In this document: positions 16,453 through 25,190 of the stretch, piece after piece | Layout: each line of letters opens with the position of its first letter | How positions within the stretch are numbered: position 1 is the stretch's first letter | Assembly: GCA_963678585.2 (NCBI GenBank) | Contig: CAXXGA010000001.1 | Span: 672,567 to 736,566 of the forward strand | Direction of reading: 5' to 3' | Source of the DNA: Breoghania sp963678585 | Lineage (GTDB): Bacteria; Pseudomonadota; Alphaproteobacteria; Rhizobiales; Stappiaceae | Length of the DNA: 64,000 nucleotides | Notes under the pieces: model-generated | Told to the model about the DNA's origin: nothing | The model's database searches: none | The model's input: only the letters and a program-made list of their open reading frames with translations | Translations under genes and position numbers: made by a program

Positions 16453-17217
16453 ATGTTTTCGCTTTCCGGGAAGAAGATCCTGATCGTCGGCATCGCGAAT
16501 TCGCAGTCCATTGCATATGGCTGCGCGCGGGTTTTCCGTCAGCAGGGGGCGGATCTTGCGATCACATATCTGAACGAAAAGGCCGAACCGCATGTCAGGC
16601 CGCTGGCCGACGAACTGGGAGCGGAGATCTTCCTTCCCCTGGACGTCCGCGATCCCGCGCAGGCGGATGCTCTCTTCGACGAGATTACCGCGAAATGGGG
16701 ACGGCTCGACACGATCCTGCACTCGATCGCCTTCGCCCCGCGCGACGACCTGCATGGGCGGGTGATCGACTGTACCCCCGAAGGCTTCGGCATCGCGATG
16801 GACATATCCGTCCATTCCTTCCTGCGGATGATCCGCAAGGCCGAACCGCTGATGCCGCACGGGGGCACCTGCATGACGGTGTCCTTCCAGGGCGCATCGC
16901 GCGTCGTCGAGCACTACAACATGATGGGCCCGGTCAAGGCTGCGCTTGAGAGCGCGGTGCGCTATGCGGCCGCCGAACTGGGGCCCAAGGGCATCTCGGT
17001 GCATGCGCTTTCGCCCGGGCCCCTGCTTACCCGCGCGGCGAGCGGCATCGGCAGTTTCGATGAATTACTGAACGCGGCGGCCGATCGCGCGCCCACCCAT
17101 CAACTTGCAACGATCGAGGATGTCGGGGCCTATGCGGCCTTCCTCGCGAGCAATGCGGCGGCCAACGTCACGGGTGGCGTCCACCCGATTGACGGCGGCT
17201 ACAGCATTATCGATTGA
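16453..17217 (+). CDS. Enoyl-ACP reductase-like SDR (FabI paralogue)
   Basis: 254 residues from ATG 16453 (gaggtg 2-8 nt upstream); GTG 16438 would add five. The FabI-type cofactor motif GIANSQSIAYG is present and the catalytic pair is Tyr155-x6-Lys162 in EHYNMMGPVKAALE. The upstream Tyr of FabI (E. coli Tyr146 in SYLGA) aligns with Phe in SFQGA. It probably reduces a trans-2-enoyl thioester with NAD(P)H. It lies 19 nt before the DUF3141 gene. In rhizobia a FabI paralogue often sits with DUF3141, a phosphate acetyltransferase and an acetate kinase; the last two are absent here. It is probably not the main FabI of fatty acid synthesis. Confidence 0.8.
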   Translation: MFSLSGKKILIVGIANSQSIAYGCARVFRQQGADLAITYLNEKAEPHVRPLADELGAEIFLPLDVRDPAQADALFDEITAKWGRLDTILHSIAFAPRDDLHGRVIDCTPEGFGIAMDISVHSFLRMIRKAEPLMPHGGTCMTVSFQGASRVVEHYNMMGPVKAALESAVRYAAAELGPKGISVHALSPGPLLTRAASGIGSFDELLNAAADRAPTHQLATIEDVGAYAAFLASNAAANVTGGVHPIDGGYSIID

Positions 17218-17236
17218 CCCTTCAGGAGACGCGTAA

Positions 17237-19642
17237 ATGGCGAAGGCTGGCGAAGCACAGTCGACGGCGGGGGTTTTCTCCGCCGATGCGGGTCTGGACC
17301 TGCTGACCATGCTCGGCGCGCATCCCGCGCGCGGCTTCTCGGACATGGCAGAAAGCTACGATGATGCCTCGACCGCCACCGAACTGCTGATGAACTCTGC
17401 CTCGCTCCAGTCTGGCAGGATCTCTCAGACGCATGCGGAGCGGACGCGGGCGCAGATGTCCGATTTCGCCTCCGTCGCCGAAGCGATGAGCGCATCGGGA
17501 CCGGAGTTGGGCGGCGCCTTCGCCGCCTATCTGCGGGATGCGGCCCGGCGCTGGGCGCTGATGCTCGACGTGCTGCGCGAGCGCGGCGACATCTTTCTGG
17601 AACACGAAGCGGCGGGCTGCCCGCCGGTTCTTGCCTATGATTATGAGCTGATCGTCGACGGGCGGGACCTGCCCCAAGCCTGCAACTACGAGCTTCTTCG
17701 CATTCTGCCGCCAGACGGCATGGAGGTTTCAAGCGACAAGCGCCCCTACATCATCATCGACCCGCGGGCGGGACACGGCGGCGGCATTGGCGGCTTCAAG
17801 TCCGACAGTCAGGTCGGCGTGGCGTTGTCGAGCGGCCACCCGGTCTATTTCGTCAGCTTCCGGCGCGAACCCGAGCCGGAACAGACGCTTGCCCATGTGA
17901 CCCGCGCAGAGGCCGAATTCGTACGCGAGGTCCAGCGGCGGCATCCCGAAAGCCCCAAGCCGATTGTCATCGGCAATTGTCAGGGCGGCTGGGCGACCCT
18001 GCTGCTGGCCGCTACCAATCCCGACGTCACCGGACCGATCGTGCTGAACGGCGCACCTGTCGCGCCATGGTCGGGCAAGGTCGGGCAGGATCCGATGCGC
18101 TACAACGGCGGGCTTCTGGGCGGCACCTGGCAACCGATGTTCTGGTCCGATCTCGGCGGCGGCCAGTTCGACGGCGCGCATCTGGTGATGAATTTCGAAC
18201 AGCTGAACCCCAGCCGAAACTATTTCGGCAAGTATTACGACCTCTTTGCCGACCCGGTGGGCGGTCGCAAGCGCTTCCTTGAGTTCGAGCGCTGGTGGGG
18301 CGGCTTCTTCATCCTCAACGAGGGCGAGATCCGCTGGATCGTCGACGAGCTTTTCGTCGGCAACAAGCTCGTCAAGAACCAAGCGCAGCTGGAACCCGGT
18401 CACACGGTCGACGTGAAGGCGGTCAAGGCGCCCATCATCATTTTCACCAGTTTCGGCGACAACATCACGCCGCCGCAGCAGGCGCTCAACTGGATCGTCG
18501 ACAGCTATGCCGATGAAGAGGAAATCCGCGTTCGCGGCCAGAGGATCGTCTATATGCTGCACGATCAGGTCGGCCATCTCGGCATCTTCGTCTCCTCAAA
18601 AATCGCGCGGAAGGAGCACAGCGAAGTCGCCTCGACGCTGAAGACCATCGAGACGCTCCGCCCGGGGCTTTACGAGATGAAGATCGAGGACGTGCAGGGC
18701 GAGGGACTGGAGAAGACCTTTCTCGTCAGCTTCCACGACCGCACGCTCGACGACATCCGCGCATTCGACGGCTCGCGCAAGGAAGAGGCCGGACTCGCCG
18801 CCGTGGCGCGGCTGTCGGAACTCCAGGCCGAGGCTTACGACATTGCCCTGCGCCCATGGGTGCGGGCCATGGTCAATCCGGCGCTGGCGGAGACCACGCG
18901 CAACCTGCACCCTCTCCGCCTGCAACGCTCGATGATCTCGAGAAACAATCCCGCGACCGCGCTGATCGGGGCCATGGCCGGCGCACTGGGCGGCGGCGAA
19001 CCGGCAGACCCGGAGAACCCGTTCCTCAAGGCGGAACGCTCATGGGCCGCGCTGGTGGAACAGCAGATGGACCTGTGGCGCGACATGCGCGATGCGATGT
19101 GGGAGGCGAGCTTTCTCTCGCTCTGGACCAACCCGTTCGCGGTCGCCTTCGGCAAGCCGAAGGCCGTGGGCAGGCCGCTGATTTCCGAAACGGAGTTGCG
19201 CGCGCTGCCGGACGTACAGGCCGCGCTGGCCCATATCGACAAGGGCGGCTTCATCGAGGCCGTGGTGCGGATGCTCATTCTGCTGGCCGACGATCGCGGC
19301 AACGTGCGTCGCGACAGGCTGGAACGCTCCAGTCACGTGCTCACGCAGGACGAGCCGTTTTCTTCGCTCAGCGCGGATGAGCGCATGCGCGTCATTCACG
19401 AGCAGTCGCTGATTGCGGAGTTCGATCCCGACCGCGCCATCGAAACGCTGCCCAAGCTGCTGCCGCGCAAGGCGGAACGCGAGAAGGCGGTGGCGGTGGT
19501 GCAGTTCATTCCCGGCAGGATCGACGAGATGGCGCCGGGAACGCTGGCCATGCTGCAACGTTTTCACGACGTACTGGGACTGCCCCCCGTGACCCATGAC
19601 GTGACCGCCGACCCCCTTGCGGCCAAGCCCGCCAGGAAGTAA
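17237..19642 (+). CDS. DUF3141 protein (PHA-synthase-like alpha/beta hydrolase)
   Basis: 801 residues; the start has an AGGAGA Shine-Dalgarno. The central alpha/beta-hydrolase fold has a lipase-box-like GNCQGGW with Cys248 as likely nucleophile, as in polyhydroxyalkanoate synthases, with possible Asp (FTSFGDNITPP) and His (HDQVGHLGIF) partners in order. The C-terminal 300 residues are helical and specific to the family. Database names for this family include poly-3-hydroxyalkanoate synthetase and Arp; experimental function is unclear to me. Co-transcription with an enoyl reductase suggests acyl-CoA or PHA-related metabolism. Confidence 0.8.
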   Translation: MAKAGEAQSTAGVFSADAGLDLLTMLGAHPARGFSDMAESYDDASTATELLMNSASLQSGRISQTHAERTRAQMSDFASVAEAMSASGPELGGAFAAYLRDAARRWALMLDVLRERGDIFLEHEAAGCPPVLAYDYELIVDGRDLPQACNYELLRILPPDGMEVSSDKRPYIIIDPRAGHGGGIGGFKSDSQVGVALSSGHPVYFVSFRREPEPEQTLAHVTRAEAEFVREVQRRHPESPKPIVIGNCQGGWATLLLAATNPDVTGPIVLNGAPVAPWSGKVGQDPMRYNGGLLGGTWQPMFWSDLGGGQFDGAHLVMNFEQLNPSRNYFGKYYDLFADPVGGRKRFLEFERWWGGFFILNEGEIRWIVDELFVGNKLVKNQAQLEPGHTVDVKAVKAPIIIFTSFGDNITPPQQALNWIVDSYADEEEIRVRGQRIVYMLHDQVGHLGIFVSSKIARKEHSEVASTLKTIETLRPGLYEMKIEDVQGEGLEKTFLVSFHDRTLDDIRAFDGSRKEEAGLAAVARLSELQAEAYDIALRPWVRAMVNPALAETTRNLHPLRLQRSMISRNNPATALIGAMAGALGGGEPADPENPFLKAERSWAALVEQQMDLWRDMRDAMWEASFLSLWTNPFAVAFGKPKAVGRPLISETELRALPDVQAALAHIDKGGFIEAVVRMLILLADDRGNVRRDRLERSSHVLTQDEPFSSLSADERMRVIHEQSLIAEFDPDRAIETLPKLLPRKAEREKAVAVVQFIPGRIDEMAPGTLAMLQRFHDVLGLPPVTHDVTADPLAAKPARK

Positions 19643-19651
19643 CCGCAGGCG

Positions 19652-19691
19652 ACGGCAGAGATCGGCGAGCCCCGGACCGGGGGCCCGCCGT
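19652..19691. terminator. Hairpin between convergent genes
   Basis: ACGGC (19652-19656) and GCCGT (19687-19691) enclose a GC-rich stem gccccgg/ccggggg. It lies between the DUF3141 stop (19642) and the hydrolase stop (19709). No T run; probably a shared terminator. Confidence 0.4.
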
Positions 19692-19708
19692 GCAATGTCG
19701 ATAATGGC

Positions 19709-20572
19709 CTAGGTCTCGAGCCAGTTCTGAAAGGCGCGCGTCAGACGTTCCGGGGCATCCTGCTGCACGAAATGGCCGACGCCGGGCCAGGTCCGGATGA
19801 CCAGTTCGTCCGCCACCCAGCCCCACAGGTCGTTCAACCCCGCGGGCAAGGCATAAGGGTCTTCCAACCCATGGATGACCAGCGTCGGCGCCTTGACAGG
19901 CGGCGGTGCTTCATCGCGCAGGGCATAAGGCGGCGCGGGGAAGCAGGCCCGGTAGTAATTGAGAAGTCCGTTGGGGCTTGAACGCTCCATCGCCTCCTTG
20001 TGGCGTTTGAGAAAGCCTGCATCCCGTACCCAGCCGGACAGCTTGTCGAAGTCGAGCACGGTATGGGCCTGAGGTTGCTGAAACATCCGCACGTAGGCGC
20101 TGGCCTGTTCCTGCGCCGGATTGAGGGCCAGTTCGCGCGCGATGGCCCATGGATGAGGCATGTTGACGATACCGAGCCGGGCGACCCGATCCGGGGCGTC
20201 CATCGCCACATGCCATGCGACGAAGCCGCCCCAGTCATGGCCGATGACGGTGGCCTCGGCCGCGCCGCAGTCGTCGATGACCGCGACCACGTCCCCGACC
20301 AGCTCCGCAGGCTCATAAGCCTCAAGCGCGTCGGGCTGATCGCTCAGATTGTAGCCGCGAAGATCGAGCGCCACGCAACGATGGGACGACGACAGGGCCT
20401 CCATCTGCTCCCACCAGGTCAGCCAATGGTCGGGAAATCCGTGCAGGAAGACGATGAGCGGCCCCTCGCCGACGCTTGCATAGTGGATCTTCGTGTCGCC
20501 GTTCAGGGCATAGCGATGGGAGACCCGGCGCTGAAAAGCGGCGAGATCGGTTTCCAGATCGATGTCGGGCAT
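19709..20572 (-). CDS. Alpha/beta hydrolase, epoxide-hydrolase-like
   Basis: 287 residues. Oxyanion-hole motif FLHGFPDHWLTWW and nucleophile elbow GHDWGG (Asp) match epoxide hydrolases and haloalkane dehalogenases; the acid and base are probably in HGLEDPY and GVGHFVQQD. The start at 20572 (MPDIDLETD) follows the MFS stop by 2 nt, so the gene is the last of a four-gene operon with thiolase, thioesterase and transporter. Substrate unknown. Confidence 0.82.
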   Translation of the reverse strand: MPDIDLETDLAAFQRRVSHRYALNGDTKIHYASVGEGPLIVFLHGFPDHWLTWWEQMEALSSSHRCVALDLRGYNLSDQPDALEAYEPAELVGDVVAVIDDCGAAEATVIGHDWGGFVAWHVAMDAPDRVARLGIVNMPHPWAIARELALNPAQEQASAYVRMFQQPQAHTVLDFDKLSGWVRDAGFLKRHKEAMERSSPNGLLNYYRACFPAPPYALRDEAPPPVKAPTLVIHGLEDPYALPAGLNDLWGWVADELVIRTWPGVGHFVQQDAPERLTRAFQNWLET

Positions 20573-20574
20573 GT

Positions 20575-21747
20575 TCAGATTTCCGTCTGCGTGGGGCTGT
20601 TCTTGAGCGCGCGCGCGACATGCAGAGCCAGCGCGATGCCGGGAAGGGTCAGGATCAGGCCAGCGGCAGGGGCCGCGCCCAGCCCCCATTGCTCGAAGGC
20701 CGCAGCCCCGAGCACGATGCCAAGGCCCTGACCGAGATAGATCATCGACCCGTTGAGGGAGAAGGCGAGGCGCGCCGCACTGCCCGCCATTTCGGCAAGA
20801 CGCGCCTGAACCAGCGTGCCGGTGGCCGACTGGGCGGCAGGCCCGAGGCTGACGCTCGCGATCATGGCGAGGATGGTCACAACGGTGACGACGCCTCCCA
20901 CCAGAGGCGACACGACGATCCCCAGCGAAACCAGCAACAGAGCAAATGGCACCACGAGGCCATAGCGCACGTCACGCGCGACAAGCGCGCTGCCGAGGCG
21001 AACGCCGACCAGACTGCTGAGACCTGCGAGGAACTGCACGGCGGCAATGCCTGTGCCGGAAAAGCCGGTCGTGGCCCGGATGATCGGACCGATCAGGCCC
21101 ACCATGGAAAAGAGAGCCGTGGAAGCGATCAGGGTCACGCCCAGATGCGTGAAGATGGCAGAACCGAACCGGGGCGCTGCGCCTTGTGCGGTGCTTGATA
21201 CAGGATCGGAGCCTCCACGCACGAAAGCGGCTACCAGAACCACCGCAATCGCACAGATCACGGCAACCGCGACGAAGCTCGCCTGCCAGCCGAAGGCGTT
21301 TCCCGTCACCGATCCAAGTGGAATGCCGACGATGAGCGCCATGGGAATGCCCGCATAGACGGTGGAGATGGCCTTCGGGCGGCCTTCCGCCGTCGCGCCG
21401 GAGACCGCCAGCATGGTCGCCAGCGGAAAGGACAGTGACCCGATGCCGCCCACAAGCAGGCGCAGCACGAAGAGGGTCTGGAAGTCGCCCGCAAGGGCGG
21501 AGGCGGCGTTCAGGATCGTGAGCAGAAGGAGAACGCCGAGCAGCAGCCTGCGCGGCGGCAGGCGGCGCGTCATATGCGCCAGAACCGGGCCGCACAACGC
21601 GCACGCGATGGCGAAAACCGACTGCAACGTCGCCACCGCGGCAACCGACACGCCGAGCGACGCGGCCATCGGCTGAAGCACGCCGGAAAAGACGAAGGCC
21701 CCCGTGGTGAAGGCGAAGGGACAAAAGAGAAGTGCGATCAGGTTCAT
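20575..21747 (-). CDS. MFS transporter
   Basis: 390 residues with about twelve hydrophobic segments and an MFS loop 2-3 signature (LAHMTRRLPPRRLLLG). It begins MNLIALLFCPFAFTTGAFVF. Drug or small-molecule transport is likely; the partner genes suggest uptake or export of the compound handled by the thiolase, thioesterase and hydrolase. It starts 3 nt before the thioesterase stop on the minus strand and is translationally tightly packed. Confidence 0.82.
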   Translation of the reverse strand: MNLIALLFCPFAFTTGAFVFSGVLQPMAASLGVSVAAVATLQSVFAIACALCGPVLAHMTRRLPPRRLLLGVLLLLTILNAASALAGDFQTLFVLRLLVGGIGSLSFPLATMLAVSGATAEGRPKAISTVYAGIPMALIVGIPLGSVTGNAFGWQASFVAVAVICAIAVVLVAAFVRGGSDPVSSTAQGAAPRFGSAIFTHLGVTLIASTALFSMVGLIGPIIRATTGFSGTGIAAVQFLAGLSSLVGVRLGSALVARDVRYGLVVPFALLLVSLGIVVSPLVGGVVTVVTILAMIASVSLGPAAQSATGTLVQARLAEMAGSAARLAFSLNGSMIYLGQGLGIVLGAAAFEQWGLGAAPAAGLILTLPGIALALHVARALKNSPTQTEI

Positions 21748-21750
21748 GGC

Positions 21751-22263
21751 CTATGCCTTCCTTTCGTGGATGAAACAGGTGGAGGTGCCCGTCGCCAGAA
21801 CGCGGCCCCGGCCGTCCTCGACCCAACCGGCTGCGGTCGCGGTCGAGCGGCCGCGGCTTTGCACCTCGGCGTGGCAGCGCACCTGCTCCATTCCCGGCAA
21901 AACGGGGCGAATGAATTTCACTTCCGTTCCCAGCGACGCATAGGTCTCACCGCGCCCGAGTGTGGTCTGTACGGCGCATCCAAGGGCAGAATCCAGAAGC
22001 GTCATGGTCCAGCCGCCATGCACCAGCCCCATCGGGTTCAGGTAACGAGACGCCGGATTGCCGAGGAAAACGATGTGGCCCTTGCCGATTTCGTGGATCC
22101 ACTGGGCCATGACCTCCACGATGGGCGGCGCGGGGAAGCGTCGCTCCACAATGGCCTCGATCTGCTCAAGTCCGGTCATCCGGGCCGCCTCGTGCGGATC
22201 GGCAAGCCCGAAGGCCAGATCCGGCATGGGCACGACTGCCGGTTCATCCAGTGTATCCGTCAT
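21751..22263 (-). CDS. PaaI-type hotdog thioesterase
   Basis: 170 residues. The hotdog core shows NPMGLVHGGWTMTLLDSALGCAVQT, the HGG segment typical of PaaI-like acyl-CoA thioesterases, followed by EVKFIRPVLPG. It probably hydrolyses an aryl- or acyl-CoA. The ATG at 22263 overlaps the thiolase stop by 4 nt, so the operon is translationally coupled. Confidence 0.85.
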   Translation of the reverse strand: MTDTLDEPAVVPMPDLAFGLADPHEAARMTGLEQIEAIVERRFPAPPIVEVMAQWIHEIGKGHIVFLGNPASRYLNPMGLVHGGWTMTLLDSALGCAVQTTLGRGETYASLGTEVKFIRPVLPGMEQVRCHAEVQSRGRSTATAAGWVEDGRGRVLATGTSTCFIHERKA

Positions 22264-23456
22264 GACGAGACCTCCACCGCGACGGCAGTCGCTTCTCCGC
22301 CCCCGATGCACAGGCACGCGATGCCCCGTTTCAGTCCGCGCATGCGCAGCGCATGGATGAGCGTGACGAGGATGCGCGCGCCCGTTGCTCCGATGGGATG
22401 CCCAAGCGCACAGGCCCCGCCATTGACGTTGAGCTTTTCGCGCGGAATGACGATCTCTTTCGCCGCCGCCATGGCGACGACCGCAAACGCCTCGTTGATC
22501 TCGAAGAGATCGACGTCGGAGGCCTGCCAGCCGACCTTTTCGAGCAATTTGGAAATGGCCGGGATCGGAGCAGTCGTGAACCAGGCGGGGTCTTGCGAAT
22601 GGGTGGCGTGCCCCAGAATGCGCGCCAGAACGGGCATCTCCTTTTCTTTCGCCGTCCTCTCCCCGGCCAGAACCAGCGCCGCCGCGCCATCCGCATTGGC
22701 GGAGGAACTGGCGGCGGTAATCGTCCCGCCCTCGGCAAAGCTGGCGCGCAGCGTCGGGATCTTTTCCGGCGATATCTGCTCAGGCCGCTCGTCGCGGGCG
22801 ACGGTCACCTCGCCTTTACGCGTACGGACGGTGACGGGCACGCATTCGGCGTCGAATGTGCCGGAGGAAACCGCGGCCCGGGCGCGCTCGAGCGTCTCCA
22901 CCGCATAGGTGTCCTGATCCGCCCGGCTGAAGCCGAATTTTTCCGCTGTCGCCTCCCCGAAAGCCCCCATCGGGCGGCCATGCTCATAGGCGTCTTCCAG
23001 ACCGTCCTTCATCATGTGGTCGATAACTTCCGCGCTGCCCACCTTGTGGCCGCGGCGCATGTCCGGCAACAGGAAAGGCGCTCCCGACATGGCCTCCATG
23101 CCACCGGCGACCACGATCTGCGCACTTCCCGCGCGGATCAGATCGTGCCCCAGCATCACGGCCTTCATGCCGGAACCGCACACCTTGTTGACGGTGATCG
23201 CCCCCACCGCGTCCGGCAAACCGGCCGCTCGCGCGGCCTGACGGGCAGGTGCCTGACCGAGCCCGGCGGGGAGCACACAGCCCATCAGGACCTCGCTGAC
23301 GCGATCCCCGGCGATGGCGGCATCGGCCAGCGCCGCGCGGATGACGGTCGCGCCGAGTTCGGGCGTGGGGACGGCGGTAAACGCCCCCATGAAGGCTCCG
23401 AGCGGCGTGCGCCGGGCCGAAGCGATGACGATCTGTTCTTGTGACGTGGCTGACAT
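22260..23456 (-). CDS. Acetyl-CoA acetyltransferase / thiolase
   Basis: 398 residues. The acylated Cys lies in NKVCGSGMKAV, the catalytic His in NGGACALGHPIGATGAR and the second Cys in IACLCIGGGEA, all canonical. INEAFAV is also present. It condenses or cleaves acyl-CoA. ATG 23456 has a strong AGGAGG. First gene of the minus-strand operon controlled by the divergent TetR gene. A degradative role with the thioesterase is more likely than PHB synthesis, as no phaB is adjacent. Confidence 0.92.
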   Translation of the reverse strand: MSATSQEQIVIASARRTPLGAFMGAFTAVPTPELGATVIRAALADAAIAGDRVSEVLMGCVLPAGLGQAPARQAARAAGLPDAVGAITVNKVCGSGMKAVMLGHDLIRAGSAQIVVAGGMEAMSGAPFLLPDMRRGHKVGSAEVIDHMMKDGLEDAYEHGRPMGAFGEATAEKFGFSRADQDTYAVETLERARAAVSSGTFDAECVPVTVRTRKGEVTVARDERPEQISPEKIPTLRASFAEGGTITAASSSANADGAAALVLAGERTAKEKEMPVLARILGHATHSQDPAWFTTAPIPAISKLLEKVGWQASDVDLFEINEAFAVVAMAAAKEIVIPREKLNVNGGACALGHPIGATGARILVTLIHALRMRGLKRGIACLCIGGGEATAVAVEVSS

Positions 23457-23484
23457 GGGGCCTCCTTTTCGTGACGTCACGATA

Positions 23485-23533
23485 GATTATGATCGTAATC
23501 TTTCTTGTCAATATATAGATTACGATTATAATC
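23485..23533. promoter_or_regulatory. Divergent promoter pair with twin TetR operators
   Basis: Two near-palindromic 16-mers, GATTATGATCGTAATC (23485-23500) and GATTACGATTATAATC (23518-23533), are 33 bp apart, about three helical turns. On the plus strand TTGTCA (23505-23510), 16 nt, TATAAT (23527-23532) forms a promoter for the TetR gene whose -10 lies in the second operator. On the minus strand TTGACA overlaps the same -35 bases and its -10 (TAATCT region) lies in the first operator. One repressor could close both directions. Confidence 0.75.
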
Positions 23534-23561
23534 CCGCCTCGAATTACGGAGGAACAAGGCC

Positions 23562-24122
23562 ATGAGGGTGAGCCGGCAGGACGCCGCAGAAAACCGCGAA
23601 CGCGTGATCGAGACCGCGAGCGAGATGTTCCGTACGAACGGCTATGACGGCGTTGGCATTGCGACGCTGATGAAGGCTTCGGGACTGACGAACGGGGCCT
23701 TCTACAAGCAATTCGACAGCAAGGAGGCGCTGCTTGCCGAAGCAACCGCCCATGCGCTTTGCGAGAATGTCGAGGGCTGGCGGGAAACGCTGGAGAGCGA
23801 CGGAGACGACCCGCTGGCGGCGACCGCGCGCTGGTATCTGTCGAAACGGCATCTGGACCACCGGGGCAAGGGCTGCGCCTATGCAACTCTGGCGGCGGAA
23901 GCGCCACGCCACGATGAAAGTATCGCCCGGACCTTCGACGAGGGCATCCACCAGACGCTGGACGCCATTGTCGCCAGCGCCGGAACGGGCGATCCCGGAA
24001 GGGATGAGACGACGGCGCTCAGGCATCTGAGCCGTCTGGTCGGCGCACTGGTTCTGGCGCGCGCCGTCGGCGACCCGGACTTCGCCGAACGCATCATGTC
24101 GGCCAACCGTGCGCCGGAATGA
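23562..24122 (+). CDS. TetR/AcrR-family repressor
   Basis: 186 residues. The N-terminal helix-turn-helix is clear: RERVIETASEMFRTNGYDGVGIATLMKASGLTNGAFYKQFDSKEALL (key recognition helix TNGAFYKQF). The C-terminal ligand domain contains one Cys (GKGCAYATLA), as in several TetR proteins for electrophiles or acyl compounds. A ggaggaa Shine-Dalgarno precedes ATG 23562. It is divergent from the thiolase operon and is expected to repress both through the two operators. Confidence 0.88.
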   Translation: MRVSRQDAAENRERVIETASEMFRTNGYDGVGIATLMKASGLTNGAFYKQFDSKEALLAEATAHALCENVEGWRETLESDGDDPLAATARWYLSKRHLDHRGKGCAYATLAAEAPRHDESIARTFDEGIHQTLDAIVASAGTGDPGRDETTALRHLSRLVGALVLARAVGDPDFAERIMSANRAPE

Positions 24123-24191
24123 TCGCAGGCCCGATTATCGGCAACGCCGCGGTTCCGGCAGGCTAATCCAGTGACGGCTTGCCCGCCCCGT

Positions 24192-24836
24192 TCATGCCGA
24201 CCATCCAAGCGATGCCCCGAGAAAGAGATAGATCGCAGCCGTAAGGCCGGGGAAGAACCGGCTCGACATGGAGCCGGAGAAACGTGACTTCATCTTGATG
24301 AGCAGAAGGGCATAGACCGAGTGGATCGCGATGACGATCCCGGCAATGGTCAGATACATGACAACGAATTGCGGAAAGACTGCGCGCTCCGGCGCAACGA
24401 ATTGCGGCAGGAAGGCGGACAGGAAAATCACCGTCTTGGGGTTGCTGGCCGATACGGTGAACGCCTCCAGATATCGCCGGGTGACAGACGGAAGCACCTT
24501 CGCCTGACCGGCCCCGGTGGGGGCTTTCAGTTGCTTCAACCGCCTGCGGACGAAGACATCGTGGATGATGCGAAGGCCCAGATACGCCAGATAGAACGCG
24601 CCTGCATATTTCATCCAGTGATAGGCGATGCTCTCGGTTGTAAGAAGCGTGCTGACGCCCATGCCGACAGCCGCGATAATAATGAGTTGACAGGTCAGGT
24701 TCCCGGCAATCGCCACATATATGTTCTTGAACCCGTACTTGGCCGCATGGGTCAAGACAATCAGGACATTGGGCCCGGGCGAGAATGTGATGCCGAGATA
24801 GGCCAGCGCAAAGACGAGCCAAAGTGAAAATGTCAT
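24192..24836 (-). CDS. LysE/RhtB-family amino-acid exporter
   Basis: 214 residues with about six membrane segments. It has the family N-terminal motif FSPGPNVLIVLTHAAKYG and SASNPKTVIFLSAFLPQF in the middle. Members export amino acids or homoserine lactones. The start at 24836 (MTFSLWLVFALAYLG) is preferred over 24881. A second LysE gene lies at 62578-63192. Confidence 0.82.
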   Translation of the reverse strand: MTFSLWLVFALAYLGITFSPGPNVLIVLTHAAKYGFKNIYVAIAGNLTCQLIIIAAVGMGVSTLLTTESIAYHWMKYAGAFYLAYLGLRIIHDVFVRRRLKQLKAPTGAGQAKVLPSVTRRYLEAFTVSASNPKTVIFLSAFLPQFVAPERAVFPQFVVMYLTIAGIVIAIHSVYALLLIKMKSRFSGSMSSRFFPGLTAAIYLFLGASLGWSA

Positions 24837-25100
24837 GGGCGGCAATCTTCTGTTGGGCGGGCGTCGATCGACATAGGCCACATCAAAATATCACCATACG
24901 TGATGTACCGACATACCGGCAAGAGCCATGCCGTCTGGGCAGGATACAAAGCGACTTTGCGCTGATCCTTCGCAAGCCGACGGATGTGGCAACCGGTATC
25001 GGGCGCAACGCATATAAGCCGAAAAACGAGATATCCGCGTCCCTACTCTCTGCTCTTGAGATCAGAGAGCCGGAAGGCCTGAAAATGTCATGAAAGGAAA

Positions 25101-25190
25101 TGGCGGAGAGAGAGGGATTCGAACCCTCGGAACGCTTGCGCGCTCAACGGTTTTCGAGACCGCCCCGTTCGACCACTCCGGCACCTCTCC
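25101..25190 (-). tRNA. tRNA-Ser (anticodon CGA)
   Basis: The minus strand reads GGAGAGGTGCCGGAGTGG at the 5' end (25190 down), giving a 7-bp acceptor stem with TCTCTCC at the 3' end. The anticodon loop is CTCGAAA, so the anticodon is CGA (codon UCG). A long variable arm (gagcgcgcaagcgttc) and T-arm GGTTCGAATCC are typical of class II tRNA-Ser. Discriminator G at 25104 and CCA encoded at 25103-25101. Confidence 0.95.

Noticed and set aside
25101..25190. tRNA-Ser as integration site of a genomic island
   Set aside because: No integrase, no repeated tRNA 3' end and no composition change in the flanks.
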